Below are positions 24,001 to 38,200 of a stretch of DNA of 64,000 nucleotides, one piece after another (within the stretch, counting starts at the first letter, position 1; each line of letters opens with the position of its first letter). Position numbers and translations under genes: made by a program. The notes below the pieces were generated by a model, which had not been told where the DNA came from, searched no databases, and worked only from the letters and a program-made list of their open reading frames with translations. This DNA comes from Corbicula japonica (taxonomy: Eukaryota > Mollusca > Bivalvia > Venerida > Cyrenidae): contig JAZAYU010000005.1 in the NCBI GenBank assembly GCA_038501625.1, forward strand, positions 13,789,484-13,853,483. Direction: 5' to 3'.

Positions 24001-24062
24001 AGGCCAAAGAAAATAAAACTTAAACTGAAGACTAGTCTCAAATCTCTAGCATCTGAAAAGGT
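24001..24062. repeat. R1 left-half copy
   Basis: GGCCAAAGAAAATAAAACTT to TCTCTAGCATCTGAAAAGGT. Confidence 0.55.
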
Positions 24063-24157
24063 TAAAAAAAATCAACAGCCAATATGAAACAGTATGCTGC
24101 TTGACTAGTTGAAAAAAGAGGTGTTCAGAAAAGTTCAAGCCTTGTTTGAGTTGACCC

Positions 24158-24356
24158 TTTACTCCATATATACAAATTTTAACATGTTTGCAAACAGTGT
24201 ATATCCAGATCAGCTGGCACATCTGTGTCATCTGATCTGGATCTGCATCCTGATCAGAAATAACATAATGAATCAAAAAGCAAACAGTAAAGGGATGTGC
24301 TAGCTGATCTGGATCTACAATGTTTGCCCATGTGATAAATGCACATCTATGGTTAA
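24158..24356. repeat. R2 MITE
   Basis: Begins at GACCCTTTACTCCATATATA; right end ATGGTTAAG. Internal palindrome with CAGATCAGCTGGCACATCTG. Confidence 0.75.
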
Positions 24357-24671
24357 GAAGCCATACTCCAATTTCATTCTCGGCAACAATAAATCATGTT
24401 ATTTCATATACGCTGGTAAAATCTATTTGGTCATTTTAAACTGCTGTGTGTAACATTTCAGCAGCCCTAACAATGCTCATTTGTATTCTATTAAACAACT
24501 TCATCGAACATTTTGAAAAATATTAATCCATGGTGTGTGTGAATGTCATTTATTTCTATTGTATATTAAAGTTATAAACATTTTTATAATTTTTGTATGA
24601 CCTTTCATATAACAAATTACCTACAATGGTTTAAGTAATGCAAAGAATTTTCAACATTAGTATTTAATTTT

Positions 24672-24962
24672 AGATCAGGCAGCACATCTGTGTAATCTGA
24701 TCAGGTTCTACCCCATTTCCCTTAAGATTCAATAGGTTATTTCTGACTGAGAAGGGAATGATGGAGATCCTGATCAGACAGCTCGGTGTGGCTTTACAAT
24801 GTTTCCATGCGAGATAAAACACATGTGGATTTAAGGGTTAACTGTTCCTTCATAGATACACATTTATTGTGTGGGCAAACAGTGTGCACAGATGTGCCGG
24901 CTGATCTGGATCTACACTGGTCACACATGCGTAAAAAGGCGTATATATGGAGGAAAGGGTTA
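24672..24962. repeat. R2 MITEs, two overlapping or partial copies
   Basis: The first piece begins at GATCAGGCAGCACATCTGTG and ends TTAAGGGTTAAC (24843). A second runs from ACTGTTCCTTCATAGATACA to TATGGAGGAAAGGGTTAGA. Confidence 0.7.
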
Positions 24963-25107
24963 GAAATGTCTTATCACAGATTGAGCACTAATTAATAGTC
25001 TAATATGGCAACTAAGAATAGTTGATTACTTCTGGTATTTATTAGATTATTTTATCACAAATGTTGTACATAATATATAAGTACATATTTACTAACTATT
25101 AAGTTAT

Positions 25108-25300
25108 TAACTCTTTGCCCCATGTGACTATGGATAAAGCTGTTATCCATGGGCGAACAGTTTAGATCCAGATTAGCTGGCAAATCTGTCACAGATTTTT
25201 GCAATCTGATCAGGATTTTCATTGTTCGCTTTTTGATTCCTTTGGTTATTTCTTCTAAGAAGCAACCAGTGCAGATCCAGATCAATGTATTCCGCCAGTA
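25108..25300. repeat. R2 MITE, right end missing
   Basis: Starts TTAACTCTTTGCCCCATGTG; breaks after GTGCAGATCCAGATCAATGT. Confidence 0.7.
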
Positions 25301-25384
25301 TTCTCTGACAGGTATTTTTCTTATTAAAACAATAATTGTATTTGTAAAACTTCTTGCAGTAAACTCTGCATTAAAACCACCCTG

Positions 25385-25505
25385 GGCTGAATGTTATAAA
25401 GCTGAGATTGGAAACCAGTCTCAAATCTCAACCAGTCGCCATTTCAGCCAATTAGATGCTTGAGATTTGAGACTGGTTTCCATGCTCAGTTTTATAACCT
25501 TGGGC
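25385..25505. repeat. R1 fold-back element, left arm shortened
   Basis: CTCAAATCTC jumps to AACCAGTCGCC; right arm complete to TTATAACCTTGGGC. Confidence 0.8.
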
Positions 25506-26166
25506 ACTGAAATTAAGACCACCTTTTCCTAGTCCTAAAAGTGGTCAGGATTTCAGTGTACTTATGAAAACATAATAAAGTCAACTATAAAGGCTTTATC
25601 AGATTATTCATCGTTGTCAGGTAAATACTTACATTACAAACAAAAATAAAAACATGCATATCAACAATACATTGTAATACATGTAATATTATTATTTTAA
25701 ATCAAACAATTTAGTATATGTAAAATATTAAATATTAAATATTGGTGTAAATGATGACTTCTAAACATATAACTATAGTATGTAATAAAAATTCATTGAT
25801 AAATCACGACATATTACAATTGGCTTCTAAGAAGTCCGGTTCTCAAAGAACCAAGCTACTTTACCTACCAACCACAATGGTCCTCGACTTGAATTCAGTT
25901 CCATTCAACCACAAGGTATATTTACATAAACAGATGCATGCTCTGCTCTAACCAGGAGCTGTGTAAGAGGTAGATAATCCCTTTCTATATCATGTAACCC
26001 TTTTCTCCATATGCATGTATACCTGTGTAAAGTAATAATTGCATTGTAATCATTATTGATGCCTGCATCCAAAATCACATTAAATTCTTTCTTGTATCAC
26101 TAAGGTAAACTGGCAATAAACTTAAAAAGAACTGTTGTAAAGGAAGTCCCACTTGTCCCTCTGCCA

Positions 26167-26293
26167 TCATGTCTCTGTCCTGCAAGCTTCACTTGAATTT
26201 TTATCAACATCTTTATCCAAAGTTCCAAAACTTTCCATTTCTTCTTTCACATTTATTTTGTCTGTTAAACTTGTTTCTCTTAGAAATCGCTCC
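26167..26293 (-). CDS. RNA ligase gene, terminal exon
   Basis: 127 nt with acceptor CTTTTTTCAG; the stop TGA is at 26167-26169. One base completes Trp, then ERFLRETSLTDKINVKEEME, SFGTLDKDVDKNSSEACRTE and T. The charged, low-hydrophobic end looks like a flexible tail. It is reached over an 11.8-kb intron. Phase and the continuous FPVYWERFLRE helix support the join. No polyadenylation hexamer was recognised just downstream. Confidence 0.65.
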
Positions 26294-29200
26294 CTGAAAA
26301 AAGATTTGTTAATATTAACCATTTAGTAGTGTGAAATCATTTTATTTTATGTGGGTTTGATTTCTGATGATTTCGCTTTCGGTGCAAACTCAAACCCTTG
26401 GCTACATTTAATCACCTATTTCTGTGTTGTTTTTTTAAATATTTCAATTGCGTGAATTTATCTTCGCACAAAAATATTGTTTTTTGGCAACTCTGGGAAA
26501 TTTCACTTCTCCAAACTTAAGTGATACTACAGTATCTATTTATCTGTAATGAATATAGTTTTTAGTTCCAGTTATGGCCAGTGTAGATCCATATTAGTCT
26601 GCACATCTGTGCAATCTGATCTGGATCTACACTGTTCCATGATTAGAAACAATCCAATGCATCTAAAAGGACAAAGTGTAAAGATCAGACTAAATGGATG
26701 TAATGTGCCAGCTGTGCCCAAGGTTATAAAACTGAGCATGGAAACCAGTCTCAAATCTCAAGCATCTGATTGGCTGAAATGGCGACCAGTCGCCATTTCA
26801 GCCAATCAGATGCTTGAGATTTGAGACTGGTTTCCATGCTCAGCTTTATAACCTTGGGCCCTGATCTTGTTGCACAGGGAATTGTAAGCCGTATTAATGT
26901 ATTACAGTGATTAAATGACAACCCTAAAAATAGTATCTATCTTTTTTTGGGGCGTTAGCTGTCTAAGCTCACTTTTGACCTAGTTTTTCGACCAATGAAA
27001 TATTGTAAATAAAACTTATTATGCAGCGGGAAAATCAAATAGATTATTTTGATTGGTTATTAGTGGGTCTTGTTAATGATTACCGTAACGATTTTTATAT
27101 TGTGTGTTAGTATTTACCTGGCACTTATATGTTCGGGCATTTTCGTTTTTTAAAAGCGATAATTGTATTGGAGAAAAGGATATTTACGGTATAAGTAACC
27201 AGTTAAGTCAATTGATGGCTTAAATACGATTTTATATGGAATATTCATGGGTGTCAGGTAAACACTCGAGTACAATACACAGTGTAAAACGACAGAGAAG
27301 TGCAGATATTTCTGGTTCTTACTGGTTCCTTTCTAGTTCCTTTGATACTGATTGTTAATTTCAAGACCAGAAATTCAAATCGCCTTGGTGTAGAGGTTAT
27401 CACACTCGGCTCTCAAGCTGAGGCCCTGGGTTCAATACTCGGGAGGGACACTTTTTTTTAAAGTTAGTTTACGTAAAAGTTGGTAAATTTCGCTCTTGTA
27501 ACAAGTTATTATTTTCATTTATTGTATTTTAATGACATTTATTCATCATTAGTACTAACTCTACAAGAGGTATTTTATTGAAACTGAATAAATGTACAGT
27601 TAATGTTAGACATTCTTCTTTAATCAACGTATTATCACCAGACGAAATTTTTGCACGCGCTTTATTTCTTTCTTTCTTATATATAAAAATCTTTTCCATC
27701 AACGCCGTTTATCTTTTTTAAAGATATTTCTTGTTCAACTATAAATTTTAGTAAATAATGTCAATTTAGTGCAAAAACAGTATTTCCTTCTTATGCATGC
27801 AGAGTGAAATACATCATGATAGAAGTGTGACATGGTTTTGTATTAAACCGTTAATGACAGAACAGTAAACCTTATTTCTCGGAGGCAAACTGCGAATTCA
27901 TTTTTAACATGATAAAATGTAGGGAAACAATTGAAATGACAAAATGAATATTCTAATATTTGGCAATTTATTCTATCGATTATTAGAACACACTAGCAGA
28001 AATTCTTAACTTGCAATTTCCATGATTTTCTTATAATTCCATGTCAAATACTCTTTAAAGTCTTAGTGTTTTCGGGAAACATAAATACCTATTTCGACAT
28101 GCCAAATGTTATCAGAATTGTGGGTATGATACAGCTATATTTACATCAAATTCAATAACATAATATTACTGCTGAATACAATTACTGAATAAATGATTGA
28201 TGGTTTTCATTAGTGTATAATTGTTTGAACTTATTATTTATTGAAATTATATGAGAACTGCCCACAATGTTATTGATCAGGGAACTGAGCAATATTGGCA
28301 GAAGGCCGACTTTTTTCATCTTTATTTCACTTTTTTTTTTAATGTACCGACAAATAATTTTTTTGATGTCATAGTGTTAAAACCTTTCCTCCATATATAT
28401 GCATTTTTACGCATGTGCGTGCCTGTCTGATCAGGATCTGCACTTGTCGCATTTCGGTCAGAAATAACCTGACACATAAAAAAGCGAACAGTTCTGATCC
28501 TGATCAGACAGCTCGGATGTGCCGGCTGATCTGGATCTACACTGTTTGCCCATGCAATACAGGTTTATCTATGGAGGAAAGGGTTAAAGGTCATTTATAG
28601 TCCTATTAAGGGGAATTTTTGATGACATGATTGACATGTGACACGCATGCTGTGTATTGTCATGCTGTGATAAGATGCAGCAACTAAGTTTCAATTACTC
28701 CCCAGTAATCACCACAAGGACTTTCATATCAGGTGTGACTTTCATCTTCAATGCATACTAGGAGATTCTCTAGGTGAATGTCTTTTCATCTACAGAATCT
28801 CCAAGTCTGCATTTCTAGATGTTTCCTGACATCTGTTTCCTGTTCGGAAATGTTCGAGGCTGAGGGTTGTTAGTTTTCAAAGGCACATAATTATTTAGAG
28901 AAACATAGGGAAGTTGGGCACTCTGCAAACTGTCTCTTTTTTCTCTTCTTTTGTTGTTGTTTTTTTTTTTTGTTATTATTAATACCATTTATTATTTATT
29001 TTATTTGTACATGTAATTGAACATATGCATATAGGTGAAAATGTCATATATTTCGGATCTTGGGGAAATTCAGGTTCCTTTTATCTTATATTGCTCACCA
29101 TATCTCTTATAACATTGTTTGCATTTTCAGGAGTTCCATTTTACCCGGGATACACCATTTAACCCTTAAATTTTTTTAAAAGCCTCATTTTGACCACTGT

Positions 29201-32200
29201 GATTTTAGTTGAAGGGTCTTTTTTTTTCCTAAAATAAGGGGTATTTCAGCTATTAATAGGCAGAACCTCTCATAAAAATGATCAAAATGATTCCCGAGTT
29301 CCAGTAAATAGTGAAACTCCTGAACATAGAGGTTGAAATTATATTCTGTTCATTGAAATTGCAGTATTTTGTAAAACTTTGGGACATTTTAAATTTGCTG
29401 TAAATCAGTACTTACCCATTATTGAATGATTTACCCAGTAACTGCATTGATTTAATAGATATAGCTTAAACCAGTATGTCAGTAGGCATTAACCCTTTCC
29501 TCCATATATACGCCTTTTTACACGTGTGCGACCAGTGTAGATCCAGATCAGCCGGCACATCCATGCCGTCTGATCAGGATCTGCACTAGTCGCATTTGGT
29601 CAGAAATAACCTAACCAATCAAAAAGCAAACAGACAGCACGCATGTCAGAAATAAGCAAAAAAAATAAAAAAAGTGAACAGTGTAGATCCTGATCAGACA
29701 CCACTGTTTGGCCATGCCATATTTAAGGAATGATTCTTATTTTGGTGCGGTTCATGCAGATTGGACGTGCACGCGAGAGCTGGCAAATCCATAAAGCGCG
29801 CTAGCGCTGTATGGTAAATTTGCCAGCTCTCGCGTGCACGTCCAATCTGCATGAACAGCACCAAAATAAGAATCATTACTTATATTTACATTTTATTCAT
29901 TTTTTTCTTTAAATAAACTTAAGTCGAACGCTTTCAAAAATTAGTATTAAGTGAAAATGGTGAGTAATATGTGGGAGTTTTCAATAGTAACAGCCATGAC
30001 GTTACTGACGTCATTACGGGTCATGCGATTCATGCAAAATGAACCGAATTTTTTTAAACGAAGAAATCAATAGGAATGTAAATAAAGGCTGTATGAAGAA
30101 AAGGGTTAAAGCTCAGGTGAGCAAAATTTACACCTAGAAAAAAGCTTCACATTATGAAATATGTCAGTGAACTGTTAAAAGTTCCATAGCACTTAGAAAA
30201 GGCAGTTCAAATCAAAACAATATCAGATTCCAAGAAATGTTGTTTTTTTTCTTAGAAAAAAATATTTTTACATACTATTTCTTAATGACAAAACCTTTGA
30301 AGTACCATTCTGCAATAATTAAACAAAGAAATGTCCATAAACAATGTAACACAATATTTTCCTTCTTCTGTAAAATGAATTGGATAAAAAAAATTCCAAT
30401 TTATAATAACCTGAACAAAAGAACCATAGAGCAGATGCATTACGGACCCATCAGGAAAGCACCGTTTCACTGAGCATGACTTTGTGTCTGTACATGCATC
30501 CCTTAAGACGTTATAGTCACAAGGTTGATGCTGTAGGAACAAACATTGTTGAATTATTGCACGGACAAGCTCTGGTCACCCTGATTATGTCACCTTGGCT
30601 TTTGACCTAATGACCTCAACATTATTAGGTATCATCCTCACATTAAGGGCTTCCAAAGTACGAGTTTTGCAGACTGAGGGGGCAACTTCTGTTGCATAAT
30701 CATGCAAATAACCTTGGAGGTTATAAAACTGAGATTGGAAACCAGTCTCAAATCTCAAGCATCTGATTGGCTGAAATGGCGACTGGTGGCCATTTCAGCC
30801 AATCAGATGCTTGAGATTTGAGACTGGTTTCCATGCTCAGTTTTATAACCTTAGGCATAAAGCTGTCTTGTCAGGTACATAACTACCTGGTCTTGAACAA
30901 GAAGGTTATTTTTTTATTTTTGGCCAACTATATATGATCTTTTTTAATGACCGTGTAGTTTATGCATCTGTGGATGTTCATTATACCTGAAACATAGCAA
31001 TGTCACAGAGGAGATAGTTTTCATGGGAACATGAAAACAGTTTCATGTTAGCAACTTAGCTGTGCAGGCTGAGTGTAAATATGTCAATTAAGATTGAGTC
31101 TTATGATATGATTTATTAAAACCAACAAAATTAGTAAAACTATTCATCATATATGAAATAAATAAGATAAGGGAAAAAAAATTTCATTCAATCAAAAAAA
31201 AAGATGACTATAGATAATTTGGTGAGAAAAATGTTATCAACCATTCTTGGCTTGGATGTGAATGTGAAAATACAAATCTCATACATGTGAAAGATATTTA
31301 TAATTTACACTGGTTGATGTGCCATCAAATCACGATCTACACTGTTCGCTTTTTGATTCATAAGATTTTTTCTGACCAAGATGCAACAGGTGCAGATCCG
31401 GATCAAACGGCTAGAATGTGCTTGCTGATTTGGATCTACGCTGGTCACACACGCATAAAAACATGTTTTATAAAGTAAAGGCTTAAATTGTGCACATCAA
31501 ATATGTCTCCAGTTTTAAAACATGGCGACTGAAGAAATTGAAGTAAGCAGCACTATTAAGTTATAAATACTGCAAATTCATTTATTGTGAATGCATTAAT
31601 TTGTGGCCATAAAATTTTGCCAGTTTACAGTAAAACCACATGTTCAAGGGTTCTTAAATTTTCTGTATTTGATTTTTTGAATTTCATTTAGGTTATGTAC
31701 AATTCTGGTTTTTAATTCATTGATCTGCCCACATCTGTGCCAGCTGATCTGGATCTACACTGTTCTCCCATGCAATAAAGGTGTATCTATAGAGAAAAGG
31801 ATTAAGAAATCACACATCTGGTGATGCTCTAACTAGGGTTGGGAAATCGGTTGCAAATCATAATCGATCATCGGTTGGAATCGGTTGCCCCTTCCGATGT
31901 GATTTCACGATTATAATCGGTTTCTTAATTTACGCAGTGTTAGGTTTACAAATGGTCTTAGATCAGTAGCATACATAATTACTGGATATTAATAATTTTC
32001 AACTTTCTGACCAAAAACCGAATCAAAATCATTTCTGCCCAAAAAGGTTTGTGCAACTGAACTGAACCCCTATAGATCCGCCACATGAATTCTCAAATGC
32101 AAAAATGTTGCGTTTTCCTATGAATAATATACTGATTTTAAGGGTGAAGACACAAGATAAGAGGTCTAGTTAATGCAATACATATTTATTCGAAGAATAT

Positions 32201-35200
32201 TTACCATCGTCATATAGCTACGCAACTCAGACGCTCGACAAAATCAGCGCCATTTTGCTTTTTTGCTTGTTGCCTGTATTTTTGTACTATTTGCAACAAA
32301 TTCTGCAAAGGCCTTTTGTTAGGTCTAGGGTTTTTCTGTGCGATGGAAGTTCTTCGTTAATCTTGTAGAATCTAAAGTGCTTCTGATTAATTTTTTGCCT
32401 AGGTTCTCGTAAATCCCTCGAGTCGCCATTTTAATTTTCAATTTTTCAAAGTGATTTCCCTTTATGGCCGGTGTAAAAGCCGGAACCCGTACCTTTATAT
32501 TTTGTCTCTTACACTGCGCTGTTAATCGATTATGAGAGAACGACATCGATCATCGTCATCGAGACGCATTTACACGTCGCTAATCGATGTCTTCCGATCA
32601 TCGGCACATCACTAGCTCTAACCCTATCCTCCATATATACACATCATTACGCATGTGCAACCTATGTAGATCCAGATTAGCCAGCACATCCATGCTGTCT
32701 GATCAGGATCTGCGCTGGTCGCATTTTGGTCAGAAATAACCTGGATCTAAACTGTTCGCCCACGCAATAAAGGTGTGTCTATAGAGAAAAGGGTTAAAGT
32801 GAGACTGATTTTATCAAAACAGATGTCTGCACTTGATGATTCACAAATTACATAATTGTGAAGTATGAGTTTTTAATGGAGATGAATGATTTTGACAATT
32901 TTTATCCATTTTTTCCATGTCTTTTTATGGAACATGACCTATAATATTATGAACTACAGTAAACTGGAAGCAGTTGCCTATAAATGACCAAACTGAGCGA
33001 ATTTCACCAAAATTTCAGTACATTTTAGGGTATATGCACCCAGATATTCTGGTATTATGGATAACAGATGTAGTACAAATACCATTTAAAAAAATCCATA
33101 AGTACCCGCAGCTGATTTTAGTATTGTTATACTTTCTGACCTTATCACAAAATTAGTTTATGACACTGTACCTGTTTACACATTATTGGTAAGTTCGCTA
33201 ACAGCAATGAAATCAGATCTGTCAAAACTGCATTAACACAATTTGCAGAGATAACTAATCAAGTTAAGTGGTTATTTTTTAAGATTAAAATACCATTTTG
33301 ACTGTCATATCTTCGCAAAGAAAACAAGTGCAACTGATCAAATTATTTTGTTGTTGTTTTCAATTAGTATTATTTATTGTAAGATGGCAATTAATTTGAT
33401 AAGATTAATTAGACATTTACAAATTACATGCAAAAACATATGATGTTTAAGCTAGCTGAAACAATTTAAAAATTCTCTTCTGAGCTGTCTTCATTTTGAA
33501 GAATAGCAAAAACAAGAGACCGTCAAAGACAGGCAATGCTCCCCAAATGGGTATTTTGTAACAAAAACAGTTAGTTATGTAACTATGAAGGTGAAATTTG
33601 TAAATGGAGTAGAGCTATAAAGTCGTCTTGAGTAATGCTATAAAGTCGTCTTAATATCACAATCATTTCTGAGGAAATATTTAAAACTGCGAAAGCAAAA
33701 AACTAAGTAAATGGTTGGACATGATTTTGCCTGACCTTAATCTTCGAGGTAGCAACCCTAATTTTGCATGTGACATGTCTTCTCCTGGTTATCATTTTTG
33801 TGAAATAATTTTAAAATCCAACTATAAATAACAAAGTTATGGACCAGACAAGATTTTGATTCAAGGTCATGCTGTGACCTTGACCATAACGGTAGCAGCC
33901 CAAATGTTGCACGAGACACATTGTCTAGATATGATGATCATTTCTGTCAAATAATTTTAAAAAGTGACTTCAAATTACAAAGTTATGGGCCATACACAAA
34001 TGCCGGATGGATGGAGGTATGGATGGACAATGCCGCAACTATATACTTGCACGAATTTTCATTCAGGGAGCATAAAAAAGACAAGAGGGCCATCATGGCC
34101 CTATATCGCTCACCTGAGTACAAGTACTCTCAGCTTTACCCCATGGCCTACATTTAAATACATACCTGCTATATTTCTGGAAAGCATTCCAGGGGATTTG
34201 GTTCAAAATTCCAGGGGATTCTGATATAATTCCAGGGGATTTTTTAACGCGGCTAATCAAGTGGAATTTACTAGAAACTAAACTAAGATGCAATATTAAA
34301 TATATTTAAAATATATTTATCCTCATTTATTTAAACAATATTTTTATTATGTTTTTTTTTGTAACAGGGTGTCAGCACATAATAAAACTATATAAAACAA
34401 ACACTATATGAACAGACCGACAAACTCTGATGTGCATACCACAGACTAACATCAGTTAGAACAATTATTTAAGTTAACTAACATGATGTTATTAACTTGC
34501 TGCAGATGCTGAGTTCGAACGCTCAACATATAGTCTCTGCAGTCAAACCAGACCAGGAGTCAGTCTGGATCTTTCTAAGTATGCTAAGGGGGTTTGTTTA
34601 GAAAAGTCATTGTGTATTTACATTATAATTTCTATTTTCTGTTCAAAATACCCATGAAAATTAAATATTGCTGCCCAAAAATTGTGTCCGAGCAACACTA
34701 CTGAAGTCCATCTGGATCCGTCCCTGAATATATCAAATGTTGCAGCTTGGCTATTATATTTTTATTCCAAGGATGCAAGAATCAGCTTGACTGGTCATTT
34801 CTTCCTACTTTGTAATTAAAAAAAATTATTTGCAAACGTGCCAAAACGTTAATTGTTGGTCAAAAGACGAATAATTTGTATCCGAAAGTGTCCCATTATC
34901 CGGATACACACATATTTTGGACATCATAAAAAAACCTTCAATCTTTAAACAAGTCCGCAAATTGTACATAAAACAGACGGTATACTTCAGATTTCATTCA
35001 CACCTATGCAAACAATCAATTATCCAATAAACAATCCTGTTAGGTGTCAATTCTCACTAAATAATTGATAATCCTCTCGGTGACACTAATTAGATGAATT
35101 CGGAACGTTTTGACACAACCGTTAGGAGTCCGAGATACGTAACGGTGTATTCGGCGTTTAGACAAATGTCTGATAAGAGCGACAAAAATGCATTTTTATA

Positions 35201-38200
35201 CCTTTTTTCTTAATTTTTGTTAATTCCGGGGGATTTTCGTCTCCCGCCGGGGGGCCAGGGGATGGCTCTAAATTATGTTTTCCTATATAAATCAATGTAA
35301 ACTAAGAGAACCCTGGGGCGTGGCCAATTTTGGCCCAGGGGACATAATTTGAACAAACTTGATAGATATCCACTAGACAATGCTACATACCAAATATCTA
35401 AGCTTAAGGCATTGAGGTTTCCAGTAAGAAGATTTTTTAAAATTGCCTTTTTTACATATTAAGGGCCCCCAGGGCGGGCCAATCTTGACAAAAGGGCCAA
35501 CATTTAAACAATGTTGGTAAAGGGTCTCTTCACAATAATCAACACCAAATATCTAAGGTCTAGTCCTATTAGTTTCCGAGAAAAATGATTTTTCATGTTT
35601 TCCAATATATCTATGTAAACTAAGAGAACCCTGGGGCGTCGCCAATATCGGTCCAGGGGACATAATTTGAATAAACTTGGTAGACATCCACTAGACAATG
35701 CTACATACCAAATATGTAAGCTTAAGGCATTGAGGTTTCCAGTAAGAAGATTTTTAAAGTTTTCCTTTTTTACATATTAAGGGCCCCCAGGATGGGGCCA
35801 ATTTTGACCCCAGGGCCAACATTTAAACATATCTAAGGTCTAGTCCTATTAGTTTCGGAGAAAAATGATTTTTCATGTTTTCCTATATAAATCAATGTAA
35901 ACTACTGGAACCCTGGGGCGTGGCCAATTTTGGCCCAGGGGACATAATTTGAAAAGATTTGGTAGACATCCACTAGACAATGCTACATACCAAATTTCTA
36001 AGCTTTAGCCAATGAGGTTTCAAGTAGAAAGATTTTTAAAGTTTGCCTTTTTCACATATTAAGGGCCCCCGGGGCGGGGACAATTTTGACCCCTGGGCCA
36101 ACTTTTAAACAAAGTTGATACAGGGTCTCTACACAATACTCAGCACCAAATATCTAAGATCTAGTCCTATTAGTTTTGGAGAAAAATGATTTTTCATGTT
36201 TTTCCTATATAACCATATGTAAACCAAGAGAACCCTAGGGTGTGGCAGATTTTGGCCCAGGGGACATAATTTGAACAAATTTAGTAGACATCTAGTAGAC
36301 AATGCTACTTACAAAATATCTAATCTGTACACATTGTGGTTTGTGAGAAGAAGCTTTTTAAAGATTTCCTATGTAAGTCTATGTAAAATGAAGTGACCAC
36401 TGGGGCGGGGCCAATTTTGACCCCAGGGAAATAATTTGAATAATCTTTGTAGAGTTCCACTAAAGGATGCTAAATGCCAAATATCTAAGCTCTAGGCCTT
36501 GTGGTTTCAGACAAGAAGATTTTTAAAGTTTTTCCTATATAAGTCTATGTAAGATGAAGTGACCCCTGGAGCGGGGCCAATTTTGACCCCAGGGAAATAA
36601 TTTGAACAATCTTTGTAGAGTTCCACTAGAGGATGCTAAACGCCAAATATCTAAGCTCTAGGCCTTGTGGTTTCAGACATGAAGATTTTTAAAGTTTTTC
36701 CTATATAAGTCTATATAAAATGAAGTGACTTCTGGGGCGGGGCCAATTTTGACCCCAGGGAAATTTGAACAATCTTTGTAGAGTTCCACTAGAGGGTGCC
36801 AAATGCCAAATATCTAAGCTCTAGGCCTTGTGGTTTCAGACAAGAAGATTTTTAAAGTTTTTCCTATATAAGTCTATGTAAAATGAAGTGACCCCTGGGG
36901 CGGGGCCAATTTTGACCCCAGGGAAATAATTTGAAACAATCTTTGTAGAGTTCCACTAGAGGATGCTAAATGCCAAATATCTAAGCTCTAGGCCTTGTGG
37001 TTTAAGACAAGAAGATTTTTAAAGTTTTTCCTATATAAGTCTATGTAAAATGAAGTGACCACTGGGGCGGGGCCAATTTTGACCCCAGGGAAATGATTTG
37101 AATAATCTTTGGAGAGTTCCACTAAAGGATGCTAAATGCCAAATATCTAAGCTCTAGGCCTTGTGGTTTCAGACAAGAAGATTTTTAAAGTTTTTCCTAT
37201 ACAAGTCTATGTAAATTGATGTGACCCCTGGGGCGGGGCCAATTTTGACCCCAGGGAAATAATTTGAACAATCTTTGTAGAGTTCCACTAGAGGATGCTA
37301 AATGCCAAATATCTAAGCTGTAGGCCTTGTGGTTTCAGACAAGAAGATTTTTAAAGTTTTTCCTATATAAGTCTATATAAAATGAAGTGACCCCTGGGGC
37401 GGGGCCAATTTTGACCCCAGGGAAATAATTTGAACAATCTTTGTAGAGTTACACTAGAGGGTGCTAAATGCCAAATATCTAAGCTCTAGGCCTTGTGGTT
37501 TCAGACAAGAAGATTTTTTAAGTTTTTCCTTTCGGTTGCCATGGCAACCAGAGTTCTGCATGGAATTGATTTCTTTGAACAACTTTGGAAGAGCTTCATG
37601 CAAGGAACATCCGTGGCAAGTTTCATCAACTTTGGCCCTGGGGTTTAAGAGGAGATGTTGTTTAAAGCAAAAATTGACGACGCACGACGCAAGACGCACA
37701 ACAGACACAGGGCGATCCTAAAAGCTCACCATGAGCACAAGTGCTCAGGTGAGCTAAAAAGCTGAATTAATCGAACAGGCAAAAATCACAGAAAGTGTAA
37801 TGGACAGATTTTGTGGTACAAAGCTACTAAAAGAAAAAAAATCAAAGAAACCCTGCTGTTAAAAACATTCCATCTCTGCATTATAATAAGAAATGTTTTC
37901 CTTGTCTCAATAATAGGCTTCTTGTAATCTCTCCCTGACCTGTCAACATTTCACAACTACAATACACTGTCAAGGATGCTGTTCTTTAGGCTGTTAAGGT
38001 GATACTTGATGGCTTAATGACACAATAAAGCTTTATCTATGGAGTAAAGGGTTAAAATTTCTGTCAAATATACCAACCAGTAAACTGGGAAAAGATCCTG
38101 AACCTCTGGCTGTGATAACTTGCCATCATCTACCTCATGTAAGGCCCACTTCACACAAGCTACACCAAGTTCCTGAAACAATCATGCTTCATTGAGACAT

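Noticed and set aside
26716..26859. R1 hairpins as microRNA precursors
   Set aside because: Arms are far longer and more perfectly paired than animal pre-miRNAs, and many dispersed copies show transposon behaviour.
34080..37760. Regular ~166-bp repeats as a CRISPR array
   Set aside because: The whole unit repeats, including the part where spacers would be, and the element has HINE-like ends in an intron-containing genome.
37907..37939. Alternative last ligase exon (VRERLQEAYY then stop)
   Set aside because: Its splice phase fits only with a second donor at 38074. The acceptor lacks a good pyrimidine tract, and the 26.2-kb exon gives a better helix continuation.
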